A DNA stretch of 8,842 nt, from assembly GCA_021783385.1 (NCBI GenBank), contig JAJXTX010000098.1, positions 1-8,842 of the forward strand, in the 5' to 3' direction. Position 1 is the first letter of the stretch. Each line of letters begins with the position of its first letter. This document shows, one piece after another, positions 1 through 6,967 of this stretch. Origin of the DNA: Pseudomonadota bacterium. Lineage in GTDB: Bacteria; Pseudomonadota; Gammaproteobacteria; Xanthomonadales; Rhodanobacteraceae. The translations under genes were made by a program, and so were the position numbers. The notes under the pieces are model-generated. The model searched no databases. It was not told where the DNA came from and was given only the letters and a program-made list of their open reading frames with translations.

Positions 1-56
1 CGCACCCGCCCGTCTGCGCCTGCTGCCCGCCTGAGAGGCTGAGACAGCGCACCGCA

Positions 57-86
57 TGGACAAGTGTGGCTGGCATTGCGCACAAT
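57..86 (+). promoter_or_regulatory. Candidate sigma-70 promoter for the ccm operon
   Basis: A -35-like TGGACA (57-62, five of six consensus bases) is followed after 18 bp by a -10-like CACAAT (81-86, four of six). Transcription would start near 92-94, which coincides with the ATG at 94, so the first message could have almost no leader. This is the only promoter-like pair I see ahead of ccmA. It is a motif match only, in GC-rich DNA. Confidence 0.35.
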
Positions 87-93
87 CATGGAG

Positions 94-729
94 ATGACCG
101 TTCCCCACCCCGCCGTGCCCCTGCTCGAAGCGCGAGCCCTGGGTTTTCATCGCCAGGACGAGCCGGTGTTTGCGCCGCTGGATTTCCAGCTGCACGCGGG
201 TGAGTTGGCGCTGGTCGAAGGCGACAACGGCAGCGGCAAGACCACCCTGCTGCGCATGCTGGCCGGCCTGCTGCATGTGGGCATGGGCGAGCTGCGCTGG
301 CGCGGCGAGCCGCTGCAGCGCGATGCCTGCGCCGGTGACATCCTGTTTCTGGGCCACCAGCTCGGCCTGAAGGCGGACCTCAGCGCGCGCGAAAACCTGC
401 GTGTCGCCGCTGGCATGCACGGCCAGCGCGCCGGCGCCGACGCCGGCGCGGTGCTGGCCGACATCGGCCTGGCCGGCTACGAAGACGAACCGGTGCGGCG
501 GCTTTCCGCCGGCCAGAAAAAGCGCGCCGCGCTGGCCCGCCTGCTGCTGCTGCCGGCCACGCTTTGGCTGCTCGACGAGCCGTACGCGAATCTCGACCGC
601 AGCGGCATCGCCCGCGTCAACCGCCTGCTGGAAACGCATACCGCCGACGGTGGTGCGGCGCTGGTCACCAGCCACGGCGCCGTGGCGTTCCACGGCGGCG
701 AGCCGAAACATATCCGGATGCATGCATGA
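94..729 (+). CDS. ccmA: CcmA, heme exporter ATP-binding subunit
   Basis: This is the cytoplasmic ATPase of the CcmABCD transporter-like complex. ATP hydrolysis by CcmA releases heme-loaded holo-CcmE from CcmC/CcmD. Numbering from the ATG at 94 (211 aa), it has the whole ABC ATPase set: Walker [10 protein letters not shown] at 43-51, Q-loop region GHQLG at 87-91, signature LSAGQKKR at 137-144 (the SxGQ form usual in CcmA), Walker B LWLLDEP at 157-163, D-loop NLD at 166-168, and switch His194 in TSH. The length is normal for the family. The start is uncertain: in-frame GTG at 64 and ATG at 88 are alternatives. None of the three has a well-spaced Shine-Dalgarno sequence, and I chose 94 because it fits the family N-terminus and the predicted transcript start. 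The stop overlaps the ccmB start (ATGA). Confidence 0.95.
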   Translation: MTVPHPAVPLLEARALGFHRQDEPVFAPLDFQLHAGELALVEGDNGSGKTTLLRMLAGLLHVGMGELRWRGEPLQRDACAGDILFLGHQLGLKADLSARENLRVAAGMHGQRAGADAGAVLADIGLAGYEDEPVRRLSAGQKKRAALARLLLLPATLWLLDEPYANLDRSGIARVNRLLETHTADGGAALVTSHGAVAFHGGEPKHIRMHA

Positions 730-1412
730 ATCCGCCGGGCCTGGTTACCGCCTGCGCCGCCATGCTGCGACGCGACCTCACGCTGGCCTGGCGCCGTCGC
801 GGCGATATCGCGATGCCGGTGCTGTATGCGCTGATCGTGACGATGCTGTTTCCGTTCGCGCTGGGGCCGGAGGACACCCTGCTGCAGCGGATCGCCGGCG
901 GGGTGGTGCTGGTCACCGTGCTGCTGGCGATGCTGCTGGCGCTGGACGCAATGTTCAGCAGCGATATCGAGGACGGCTCGCTGGAGCAGCTGGTACTGGC
1001 GCCGCAGCCGCTGGCGCTGATGCTGGGCATGAAGATCCTCGCCCACTGGATCACCACCGCGCTGCCGCTGATCGTGATCGCGCCGCTGCTCGCCGGCATG
1101 CTGCACCTGCCCGGCGCGGTGCTGCCGGTGCTGCTGCTGGCGCTGCTGCTGGCCACGCCGGTGCTGAGTCTGCTCGGGGCGGTGCTGGTCGCACTGACGG
1201 CCGGCACGCGGCGCTCTGGTATGCTGCTGGCCCTGATGCTGCTGCCGCTGTGCGTCCCGGCCGTGATCTTTGCCGCCGGCGCCGTGGCGGCGGCGCAGCA
1301 AGGCCTGCCGTGGCAAGCGCCGCTGGCATGGCTGGCCGCCGCCCTGGTGCTCGCCGTGGTGCTGGCGCCACTGGCCTGCGCAGCCGCCCTTCGTATTGCC
1401 CTGGATGCCTGA
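726..1412 (+). CDS. ccmB: CcmB, heme exporter membrane subunit
   Basis: This is the membrane partner of CcmA in the CcmABCD complex of the inner membrane. The 228-aa protein is very hydrophobic, with about six predicted membrane segments (roughly 30-47, 57-73, 98-120, 124-150, 155-180 and 195-220). After the second helix comes the family's conserved stretch [17 protein letters not shown] (77-93). The N-terminus carries the basic cluster LRRD...WRRRGD before the first helix. The ATG at 726 overlaps the ccmA stop by 4 nt, with a short GGA seven bases upstream, so translational coupling is likely. The substrate actually moved by CcmAB is unsettled in the literature; the complex is needed to release heme-CcmE rather than being shown to export heme. 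Assignment is by family and by position between ccmA and ccmC. Confidence 0.95.
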   Translation: MNPPGLVTACAAMLRRDLTLAWRRRGDIAMPVLYALIVTMLFPFALGPEDTLLQRIAGGVVLVTVLLAMLLALDAMFSSDIEDGSLEQLVLAPQPLALMLGMKILAHWITTALPLIVIAPLLAGMLHLPGAVLPVLLLALLLATPVLSLLGAVLVALTAGTRRSGMLLALMLLPLCVPAVIFAAGAVAAAQQGLPWQAPLAWLAAALVLAVVLAPLACAAALRIALDA

Positions 1413-1418
1413 AACGCT

Positions 1419-2177
1419 ATGGCCCGCTGGATTCCGCTCTGGTTGCACAAGCTTGGCTCGCCGCCGACCTTCTACCGCTTTGCCGGCGCGTTGCGGCCGT
1501 GGATGCTGGCGCTGGCGCTGCTGTTCGGGCTGATCGGCCTCTACGGCGGGCTGGTGCTGGCGCCGCCCGACTACCAGCAGGGCGATGCCTACCGGATCAT
1601 CTTCATCCACGTGCCCAGCGCGTGGATGAGCATGTTCATCTACGCCGTGATGGGAGTGGCCGCGTTCATCGCGCTGGTGTGGCGGATCAAGCTGGCCGAG
1701 GTGGTGGCGATGGAATCGGCGCCGATCGGCGCGGCGTTCACCTTCATCACGCTGGTCACCGGCTCGCTCTGGGGCAAGCCGATGTGGGGCACCTGGTGGA
1801 CGTGGGATGCGCGGCTCACCTCCGAGCTGGTGCTGCTGTTCCTGTATCTGGGCGTGATCGGGCTGTACCACGCGTTCGAGGATCGCCGCCAGGGCGCACG
1901 CGCCGCGGCGTTCCTGGCGATCATCGGCATCATCAACGTGCCGATCGTGCATTTTTCGGTGAACTGGTGGAACACGCTGCACCAGGGCAGCACAGTCAAC
2001 CTGTTCGGCCCCTCGAAGATCGCCTGGGACATGCTGTGGCCGCTGCTGTCGATGACCCTGGCGACCAAGTTCTATTACGCCGCCAGCCTGTTCCGGCGCG
2101 TGCGCACCGATCTGCTGGCGCTGGAAGGCGGCAAGGACTGGGTGCGCAAGATCGCCGAGAGCGAGGCCAGAACATGA
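1419..2177 (+). CDS. ccmC: CcmC, heme handling protein that loads CcmE
   Basis: CcmC binds heme at the periplasmic face of the inner membrane and catalyses its covalent attachment to the CcmE histidine. The 252-aa protein has six hydrophobic segments and the tryptophan-rich WWD motif WGTWWTWDARLTSEL (123-137). Its two candidate axial heme ligands are His64 in HVPSAWM and His188 in WWNTLHQG, matching His60 and His184 of E. coli CcmC. The ATG lies 6 nt after the ccmB stop, the only ccm junction apart from ccmD-ccmE without an overlap, and I see no clear ribosome binding site there. Translation may therefore depend on ribosomes finishing ccmB. The stop overlaps ccmD (ATGA). Confidence 0.97.
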   Translation: MARWIPLWLHKLGSPPTFYRFAGALRPWMLALALLFGLIGLYGGLVLAPPDYQQGDAYRIIFIHVPSAWMSMFIYAVMGVAAFIALVWRIKLAEVVAMESAPIGAAFTFITLVTGSLWGKPMWGTWWTWDARLTSELVLLFLYLGVIGLYHAFEDRRQGARAAAFLAIIGIINVPIVHFSVNWWNTLHQGSTVNLFGPSKIAWDMLWPLLSMTLATKFYYAASLFRRVRTDLLALEGGKDWVRKIAESEART

Positions 2178-2398
2178 GCAGCCTGCAGACGTTCCTCGCC
2201 ATGGGCGGTTACGCCGCCTACGTGTGGCCGGCCTACGCGGTGTTCTTCGCGGTGCTGATCACCGACAGCGTGGCGCCGCGGCTGCGCCGTCGGCGCGTGC
2301 TGCGTGAACTTCGTGCCCGTCTGGCGCGTCAAAGCGCCCGCAGGGATCGCGCGCAGGAAGCGCGCGACCCCGCCCACCCCACTTCATCGTCTCCGTAA
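2174..2398 (+). CDS. ccmD: CcmD, small membrane subunit
   Basis: CcmD is a small single-pass protein that stabilises CcmC-CcmE and joins the CcmABCD complex; it helps release holo-CcmE. This 74-aa protein begins [21 protein letters not shown], has one hydrophobic helix at about 12-30, and ends in a long Arg-rich cytoplasmic tail ([18 protein letters not shown] onward). The GGY-YVWPAY pattern at the start of the helix is typical of the family. It is somewhat longer than many CcmD proteins because of that tail. Its ATG overlaps the ccmC stop (ATGA), with a GAGG seven bases upstream. It is easy to miss because it forms the end of a much longer open frame that is otherwise a shadow of ccmA, ccmB and ccmC. 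Confidence 0.9.
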   Translation: MSSLQTFLAMGGYAAYVWPAYAVFFAVLITDSVAPRLRRRRVLRELRARLARQSARRDRAQEARDPAHPTSSSP

Positions 2399-2423
2399 AA
2401 GGCGACGGCCCCAGAGCATGTCC

Positions 2424-2891
2424 ATGAATCCCACCCGCAAACGCAGGCTCATCATCGTGGCACTGGTGGTCGCCGCGGCGTCACTGGCGATCGGCCTGGG
2501 CGTGTACGCCCTGCAACAGAACATGAATTACCTGTTCACCCCGAGCCAGGTGCAGGCCGGCCGCGCCGACCACTACAAGACCTTCCGCCTCGGCGGCATG
2601 GTCAAGGGCGGTTCGATCCAGCGCAGCGACAATTCGCTCAAGGTGACCTTCACGGTGATCGACGCCGGCGGCGCCATGCCGGTGGAGTACACCGGGATCC
2701 TGCCCGACCTGTTCCGCGACAATCAGGCGGTGATCGCCACCGGCCACATGGACGGCGCGCGCTTCGTCGCCACCGAGGTGCTGGCCAAGCACGACGCGAC
2801 CTACATGCCGAAAGAGCTGAAGGACGCGATGGCCAAGGCGCACGCGAACAAGAAGATCGAAGAAGCCGCTGCACAGGACAAGACCCCATGA
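2424..2891 (+). CDS. ccmE: CcmE, periplasmic heme chaperone
   Basis: CcmE takes heme from CcmC by forming a covalent bond to a histidine and hands it to CcmF for attachment to apocytochromes. Numbered from the ATG at 2424 (155 aa), it has a basic N-terminus (NPTRKRRL), one uncleaved anchor helix at about 9-29, and an OB-fold periplasmic domain. The heme-binding histidine is His123 in [10 protein letters not shown], and the conserved Tyr127 gives the HxxxY motif. [16 protein letters not shown] (65-80) and [15 protein letters not shown] (87-101) are strongly conserved family blocks. An in-frame ATG at 2418 would add two residues; 2424 is preferred because xanthomonad CcmE proteins commonly begin MNPTRK and because an AGAG sits seven bases upstream. 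Its stop overlaps ccmF (ATGA). Confidence 0.96.
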   Translation: MNPTRKRRLIIVALVVAAASLAIGLGVYALQQNMNYLFTPSQVQAGRADHYKTFRLGGMVKGGSIQRSDNSLKVTFTVIDAGGAMPVEYTGILPDLFRDNQAVIATGHMDGARFVATEVLAKHDATYMPKELKDAMAKAHANKKIEEAAAQDKTP

Positions 2892-4861
2892 CTCCCGAAC
2901 TCGGCCAACTCGCGCTGATCCTTGCCCTGCTGCTGGCACTGGCGCAGGGTGTGCTGCCGCTGATCGGCGCCTGGCGCGGCAATCGCGCGCTGATGGCGGT
3001 GGCGCGTCCCGCGGCGGCGGGTCAGGCGGTATTCGTGGCCATGGCGTTCGGCATCCTGGTGTGGGCATTCCTGCATTTCGACTTCTCGGTGCGCTACGTG
3101 GCCGAGAACTCGAACCTGGAGCTGCCGTGGTACTACCGCATCGCCGCCGTGTGGGGCGCCCACGAGGGCTCGCTGCTGCTGTGGATCCTGATTCTCAACG
3201 TGTGGACGGTGGCGCTGGCGGCGTTCAGCACCAAGCTGCCCGAGGTGTTCGCCGCGCGCGTGATGGCGGTGATGGGCCTGATCGCAGTGGGCTTTCTCGC
3301 CTTCACCATCTTCACCTCCGATCCGTTCGGGCGGCTGCTGCCGATGCCCGGCGACGGCGCGGACCTGAACCCGGTGCTGCAGGACCCCGGCATGACCTTC
3401 CACCCGCCGGTGCTGTACATGGGCTATGTGGGGTTCTCGGTGGCCTTCGCGTTCTCGATCGCCGGACTGCTCGGCGGCGAGATGGAGCAGGCGTGGGTGC
3501 GCTGGGCGCGGCCGTGGACGAATATCGCGTGGGGCTTCCTCACCTGCGGCATCGTGGCCGGCAGCTGGTGGGCCTACGCAGAGCTGGGCTGGGGCGGCTG
3601 GTGGTTCTGGGACCCGGTGGAAAATGCCAGCTTCATGCCGTGGCTGGTGGGGCTGGCGCTGATCCACGCGCAGGCGGTCACCGAGAAGCGCGGCAGCCTG
3701 CGCGCGTGGACGATACTGCTGTCGATCTTCGCGTTCTCGCTGAGCCTGCTGGGCACCTTCCTGGTGCGTTCGGGCGTACTCACCTCGGTGCATGCATTTG
3801 CCTCGGACCCGCGCCGCGGCGTGTTCATCCTGGCCTTCCTGACCATCGTGGTGGGCGGCTCGCTGCTGCTGTATGCGCTGCGCGCGCCGAAGGTGGCCGG
3901 CGGCAAGCCGTTTGCGCTGCTGTCGCGCGAGACCGTGCTGCTGATCGGCAACCTGATGTTCGCGGTGGCTTCGGCCATGGTGCTGCTGGGCACGCTGTTT
4001 CCGCTGATCGGCGATGCGATGCACCTGGGCCGCATCTCGGTCGGGCCGCCGTATTTCGGCTTCCTGTTTCCGCTGCTGATGCTGCCGGTGGTGCTGCTGC
4101 TGCCGTTTGGCCCATTCCTGCGCTGGGGCAAGGGCGAGGCGTCGCTGCTCAAGCCGGTGCTGCTGCGCGCCGGCATCGCCGCCGCGGCCTGCGCGATCGT
4201 GGCGGCGTTCTTCGTGGACGGCAAGCTCAAGGCGATCGCCGGCGTGGCCGCGCTGGTGTGGCTGGGCGTCGGCGTACTGCTGTATGCGCTCAAGCGCTGG
4301 CGCGAGGCGCCGCGCGGCAAACGCTATCCGGCCGAACTGGCTGGCATGCTGCTGGCGCACCTCGGCGTGGGCGTGTTCGTGGCCGGCGTGCTGCTGACCG
4401 AGGCGCTGGGCGTGACCAGTGATGTGCGCATGGCGCCGGGCCAGACCCAGCACATCGGCGGCTACGACTTCCGCTTCGACGGCGTGCAGCGCACCACCGG
4501 CCCCAACTGGCGCGCTGACCAGGGCACCATCACGGTGACGCGCGACGGCCACGCGGTGGCGACGATGACGCCGCAGAAGCGCACCTACCCGCGCGGCCAG
4601 GTGCAGACCGAATCGGCGGTGGACGCCGGCTTCTTCCGCGACTTGTATGTAGCGCTGGGCGAGCCGATGGATGCCGGCAACATCGAGGGCGCGTGGTCGC
4701 TGCGGCTGTACTACAAGCCGTTCGTGCGCTGGATCTGGGGCGGTGGCCTGCTGATGATGCTGGGCGGCTTCACCTGCGCCGCGGACAAGCGCTTCCGGCT
4801 CAAGCGGATCGCCGAGAGCGCGCCGGTCGGCGCGTTGCAGCTGCAGGAAACCCGCGCATGA
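2888..4861 (+). CDS. ccmF: CcmF, cytochrome c heme lyase subunit
   Basis: CcmF is the large inner-membrane component of the System I holocytochrome c synthetase. With CcmH and CcmI it takes heme from holo-CcmE and promotes thioether bond formation with the apocytochrome CXXCH. The 657-aa length is normal for the family. The WWD domain is [19 protein letters not shown] (235-253). The four histidines known as heme ligands in E. coli CcmF (173, 261, 303, 491) have equivalents here: His172 in [10 protein letters not shown], His260 in [12 protein letters not shown], His302 in SVHAFASDP and His491 in AHLGVG. Many hydrophobic segments span the protein, and a soluble periplasmic part lies between about 505 and 610, ahead of the last helix. 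The start overlaps ccmE and the stop overlaps ccmG, both as ATGA. Nothing is truncated. Confidence 0.97.
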   Translation: MTPELGQLALILALLLALAQGVLPLIGAWRGNRALMAVARPAAAGQAVFVAMAFGILVWAFLHFDFSVRYVAENSNLELPWYYRIAAVWGAHEGSLLLWILILNVWTVALAAFSTKLPEVFAARVMAVMGLIAVGFLAFTIFTSDPFGRLLPMPGDGADLNPVLQDPGMTFHPPVLYMGYVGFSVAFAFSIAGLLGGEMEQAWVRWARPWTNIAWGFLTCGIVAGSWWAYAELGWGGWWFWDPVENASFMPWLVGLALIHAQAVTEKRGSLRAWTILLSIFAFSLSLLGTFLVRSGVLTSVHAFASDPRRGVFILAFLTIVVGGSLLLYALRAPKVAGGKPFALLSRETVLLIGNLMFAVASAMVLLGTLFPLIGDAMHLGRISVGPPYFGFLFPLLMLPVVLLLPFGPFLRWGKGEASLLKPVLLRAGIAAAACAIVAAFFVDGKLKAIAGVAALVWLGVGVLLYALKRWREAPRGKRYPAELAGMLLAHLGVGVFVAGVLLTEALGVTSDVRMAPGQTQHIGGYDFRFDGVQRTTGPNWRADQGTITVTRDGHAVATMTPQKRTYPRGQVQTESAVDAGFFRDLYVALGEPMDAGNIEGAWSLRLYYKPFVRWIWGGGLLMMLGGFTCAADKRFRLKRIAESAPVGALQLQETRA

Positions 4862-5400
4862 GCCGGCTGCTGCCGCTGTTCGGCTTCCTGCTGCTGGTGA
4901 CGCTGTTCGGCTTCGGCATCTGGTGGAACACGCGGCACGACCAGACCGCCATCCCCTCGCCGCTGATCAACAAGCCGGCGCCCGCGTTCGTGCTGCCCGA
5001 GCTCTATGACCCCGCGGTCAAGGTAAGCAAGACGGACCTGCTGGGCAAGCCCTACCTGCTCAACGTGTTTGCCAGCTGGTGCGTGGAGTGCGGCGTGGAG
5101 CATCCGGTGCTGCAGGTGGAAGGCCCGACGCTGGGCGTGCAGCTGGTCGGCTACAACTACAAGGACGCCCCGGCCGATGCCAAGCGCTGGCTGGCCGAAC
5201 ACGGCAACCCGTACCACGTGCTGCTGGCCGACCAGAGCGGCGACACCGCGATCAACTTCGGCGTCTACGGCGCGCCCGAAAGTTTTCTGATCGATGCCAG
5301 GGGCGTGATCCGCTACAAGCACATCGGCCCGCTGACGCCGGGCGTGATCAGGCGCGAGCTGAAGCCGGCAATCGCTGCGCTGTCAAAGGAGGCGCCATGA
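4858..5400 (+). CDS. ccmG: CcmG/DsbE, thioredoxin-like thiol:disulfide protein
   Basis: CcmG is a membrane-anchored periplasmic thioredoxin-like protein that keeps apocytochrome c (and CcmH) cysteines reduced, drawing electrons from DsbD/CcdA. The 180-aa protein has an N-terminal anchor helix (about 4-23), then the AlbE/TlpA-like fold. The active site is WCVEC, with Cys75 and Cys78. The conserved GVYGAPESFLID block carries the cis-proline loop and the acidic residue typical of CcmG. The segment SPLINKPAPAFVLPEL (34-49) is the usual family entry into the fold. The ATG overlaps the ccmF stop, with an AGGA nine bases upstream. Towards its 3' end the gene carries the strong ribosome binding site for ccmH. 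Confidence 0.96.
   Translation: MSRLLPLFGFLLLVTLFGFGIWWNTRHDQTAIPSPLINKPAPAFVLPELYDPAVKVSKTDLLGKPYLLNVFASWCVECGVEHPVLQVEGPTLGVQLVGYNYKDAPADAKRWLAEHGNPYHVLLADQSGDTAINFGVYGAPESFLIDARGVIRYKHIGPLTPGVIRRELKPAIAALSKEAP
5386..5392 (+). promoter_or_regulatory. Strong ribosome binding site for ccmH
   Basis: AAGGAGG, a full match to the 16S anti-Shine-Dalgarno core, lies in the last codons of ccmG. It is four bases before the ATG at 5397 and seven before the ATG at 5400. The seven-base spacing favours 5400. It argues against the in-frame ATG at 5433, which has no such site and lies in the hairpin loop. It is the strongest ribosome binding site in the operon. Confidence 0.8.
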
Positions 5401-5915
5401 TGCGCTTTGGTAGGAGCGCACCCTGTGCGCGAATGCTCTTCGGCACGATCACCAGGAACCATCGCGCACAGGGCGCACTCCTGCTGCTGTTGCTGCTTTT
5501 CGGCGGTGTGCTGCACGCGCAGGCGATCGAGCCGATGCCGTTCGCCAATCACGCGCAGGAGCTGCGCTTCCAGCGCCTCACCGCGCAGCTGCGCTGCCCG
5601 ATGTGCCAGAACGAGACGCTGGCCGACTCGAATGCACCGATCGCGCGCGACCTGCGCAACCAGATCTTCCAGCTGATGCAACATGGCCAGAGCGATGCGC
5701 AGATCAAGCATTTCCTGGTCGATCGCTATTCCGATTTCGTGCTGTACGACCCGCCGGTGAAACCCGGCACCTGGCTGCTCTGGTTCGGCCCGCTGCTGAT
5801 CCTGCTCGCCGGCGGCAGCGTGGTGTTCATGGTCGTGCGCAAACGCCATCGTGACGGCATCGCTGCCGGCATCTCGACGGACAGCGGGCCGACCGACAAC
5901 GGGGACGACTGGTGA
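5400..5915 (+). CDS. ccmH: CcmH (N-terminal, thiol-active part), with REP pair in its signal peptide
   Basis: CcmH is the membrane-anchored periplasmic protein that reduces or holds apocytochrome c thiols and works with CcmF and CcmG. Numbered from the ATG at 5400 (171 aa), its redox motif is LRCPMCQ with Cys66 and Cys69, followed by the conserved NETLADSNAPIARDLR and DRYSDFVLYDPP blocks. A C-terminal helix lies at about 121-145 (WLLWFGPLLILLAGG). The signal peptide is odd: about 26 residues precede the leucine-rich core (27-33), with predicted cleavage after Ala42 (AQA). Most of that n-region is encoded by an inverted GTAG-REP pair. ATG 5397 would add one Met, and ATG 5433 would give an ordinary signal peptide but lacks a ribosome binding site. 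The gene encodes only the short form, with the TPR part in the next gene. Confidence 0.93.
   Translation: MRFGRSAPCARMLFGTITRNHRAQGALLLLLLLFGGVLHAQAIEPMPFANHAQELRFQRLTAQLRCPMCQNETLADSNAPIARDLRNQIFQLMQHGQSDAQIKHFLVDRYSDFVLYDPPVKPGTWLLWFGPLLILLAGGSVVFMVVRKRHRDGIAAGISTDSGPTDNGDDW
5410..5484. repeat. Inverted pair of GTAG-type REP elements (BIME-like), inside ccmH
   Basis: Two 23-base arms (5410-5432 and 5462-5484) form a long inverted repeat around a 29-base loop. Of the 23 pairs, 20 are Watson-Crick on the + strand, one is G-T (5411:5483) and two are mismatched (5417:5477 and 5420:5474). The left arm is itself a REP unit: GTAG at 5410-5413, then GCGCAC-CCT-GTGCGC (5417-5431 within the arm, allowing one base) forming a six-bp hairpin. 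The right arm is the same unit inverted, with the tetranucleotide degraded to GCAG when read on the - strand. GTAG-REPs of this kind are scattered through xanthomonad genomes and are moved or maintained by RAYT transposases (IS200/IS605-related). They are normally intergenic; here the whole element is coding. No RAYT gene is in the window. Confidence 0.85.
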
Positions 5916-6967
5916 AAATCGCTTTCTACATCGCTGCCGCAGTGATGATCGCTGCGGCACTGGCCGCCGTGCTGCTGCCGCTGGTGCGCCACGGCCGCCA
6001 GTCCAGCCGGCCGCGCAGCGTGTTCGCGCTGACGCTGGCGATCGCGCTGCTGTTGCCGCTGGCCGCGGCGGCGCTGTATCTGCACGTGGGCACCCCAGCA
6101 GCACTGAACGGAGTGACTACCCAGGCCGACCAGCCCACGCTCACCCTGCCGCAGGCGATCAGCGCGCTGCACGCACACCTGGCCAAGCACCCGGACGACG
6201 TGCAGGCATGGCTGCTGCTGGCGCAGACCAGCAGCCTGCAACAGGATCCGGCCGCCGCGCGCGATGCCTACGATCACGTGCTCAAGCTCGATCCCAACAA
6301 CGCCGGCGCGATGGTCGGCTGGGCCGAGACCGATTCCATGCTGCGCCCTGACCACCTGCTCCAGGGCCGCGCGATGGCGCTGCTCAAGCGCGCCGTGCTG
6401 CTGCAGCCGGACAGCCAGCGCGGCCTGTGGCTGCTTGGCATCGGTGATTTCCAGGCCGGCAACTACCGCGACGCCGCGACCACCTGGCGCGTGCTGCAGC
6501 CCCAGCTGGAGCCGGGCTCGAAGGTGGCCGAGGCGGTCGCCGCGCAGATCGCGCTGGCCGACACCCGCGCCGGCGGAGCGCCCGCCGGCGCATCCAGCAG
6601 CGCGGCGGCGGTCGCCACCCACGGCGCCACGCTGCAGGTGCAGGTCGCGCTGGCACCCGCGCTGCGCAGCAAGCTGGCCGCGGGCGACACGCTGTTCGTC
6701 TACGCCCGCGCGCCGGACGGCCCGCCGATGCCGCTGGCGGTCGCGCGGCTGGCCGCCAGCCGGCTGCCGGCCACGGTCACCCTGAGCGACGCGATGGCGA
6801 TGACGCCCGGGCGCGAGCTGTCTTCCGTGCCACGCGTGTTCGTGGGCGCGCGGATCAGCCGCAGCGGCCAGCCGATCGCCCAGCCGGGCGATCTGGAAGG
6901 CAACGCCGGGGTGGTGGCAGTGGATCGCAAGACCCCCGTCACGATCACCATCGACAAGGTGCATTGA
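5912..6967 (+). CDS. ccmI: CcmI, TPR apocytochrome c chaperone
   Basis: CcmI (the CycH-like part of the long E. coli CcmH) captures the C-terminus of unfolded apocytochrome c and delivers it to CcmF/CcmH. The 351-aa protein has two N-terminal membrane helices (about 4-25 and 36-57) separated by a short basic loop (VRHGRQSSRPRS). A TPR region follows from about 76 to 215, for example ALHAHLAKHPDDVQAWLLLA and YDHVLKLDPNNAGAMVGWAE. An Ala/Gly/Ser linker (about 218-237) leads to a beta-rich C-terminal domain (about 238-349) seen in CycH proteins. The start is GTG, overlapping the ccmH stop as GTGA, with GGGGA six bases upstream. The stop codon shares its last base with the next ATG. Confidence 0.93.
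   Translation: MKIAFYIAAAVMIAAALAAVLLPLVRHGRQSSRPRSVFALTLAIALLLPLAAAALYLHVGTPAALNGVTTQADQPTLTLPQAISALHAHLAKHPDDVQAWLLLAQTSSLQQDPAAARDAYDHVLKLDPNNAGAMVGWAETDSMLRPDHLLQGRAMALLKRAVLLQPDSQRGLWLLGIGDFQAGNYRDAATTWRVLQPQLEPGSKVAEAVAAQIALADTRAGGAPAGASSSAAAVATHGATLQVQVALAPALRSKLAAGDTLFVYARAPDGPPMPLAVARLAASRLPATVTLSDAMAMTPGRELSSVPRVFVGARISRSGQPIAQPGDLEGNAGVVAVDRKTPVTITIDKVH

Noticed and set aside
1..34. Possible C-terminal tail (APARLRLLPA then TGA) of an upstream gene
   Set aside because: Ten codons are too few to support a gene, and other frames are also open through part of this stretch.
29..39. GCCT-GAG-AGGC hairpin as a terminator upstream of ccmA
   Set aside because: The stem is only four pairs and no T-run follows.
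477..1982. Antisense open frame of 501 codons opposite ccmA-ccmC
   Set aside because: Same GC-shadow pattern, with no recognisable domain or ribosome binding site.
401..2173. A + strand open frame of more than 600 codons running through ccmA, ccmB and ccmC
   Set aside because: It is an out-of-frame shadow made by high GC; its translation is low-complexity Ala/Gly/Arg. Only the last 75 codons (2174-2398) are real, as ccmD.
2801..4552. Antisense open frame of 583 codons opposite ccmF
   Set aside because: It is a GC shadow: its translation is His/Gln/Arg-rich low complexity opposite a conserved membrane protein.
5433..5435. ATG in the hairpin loop as the ccmH start
   Set aside because: It has no ribosome binding site, whereas AAGGAGG is well placed for 5400. 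It is kept only as an alternative.
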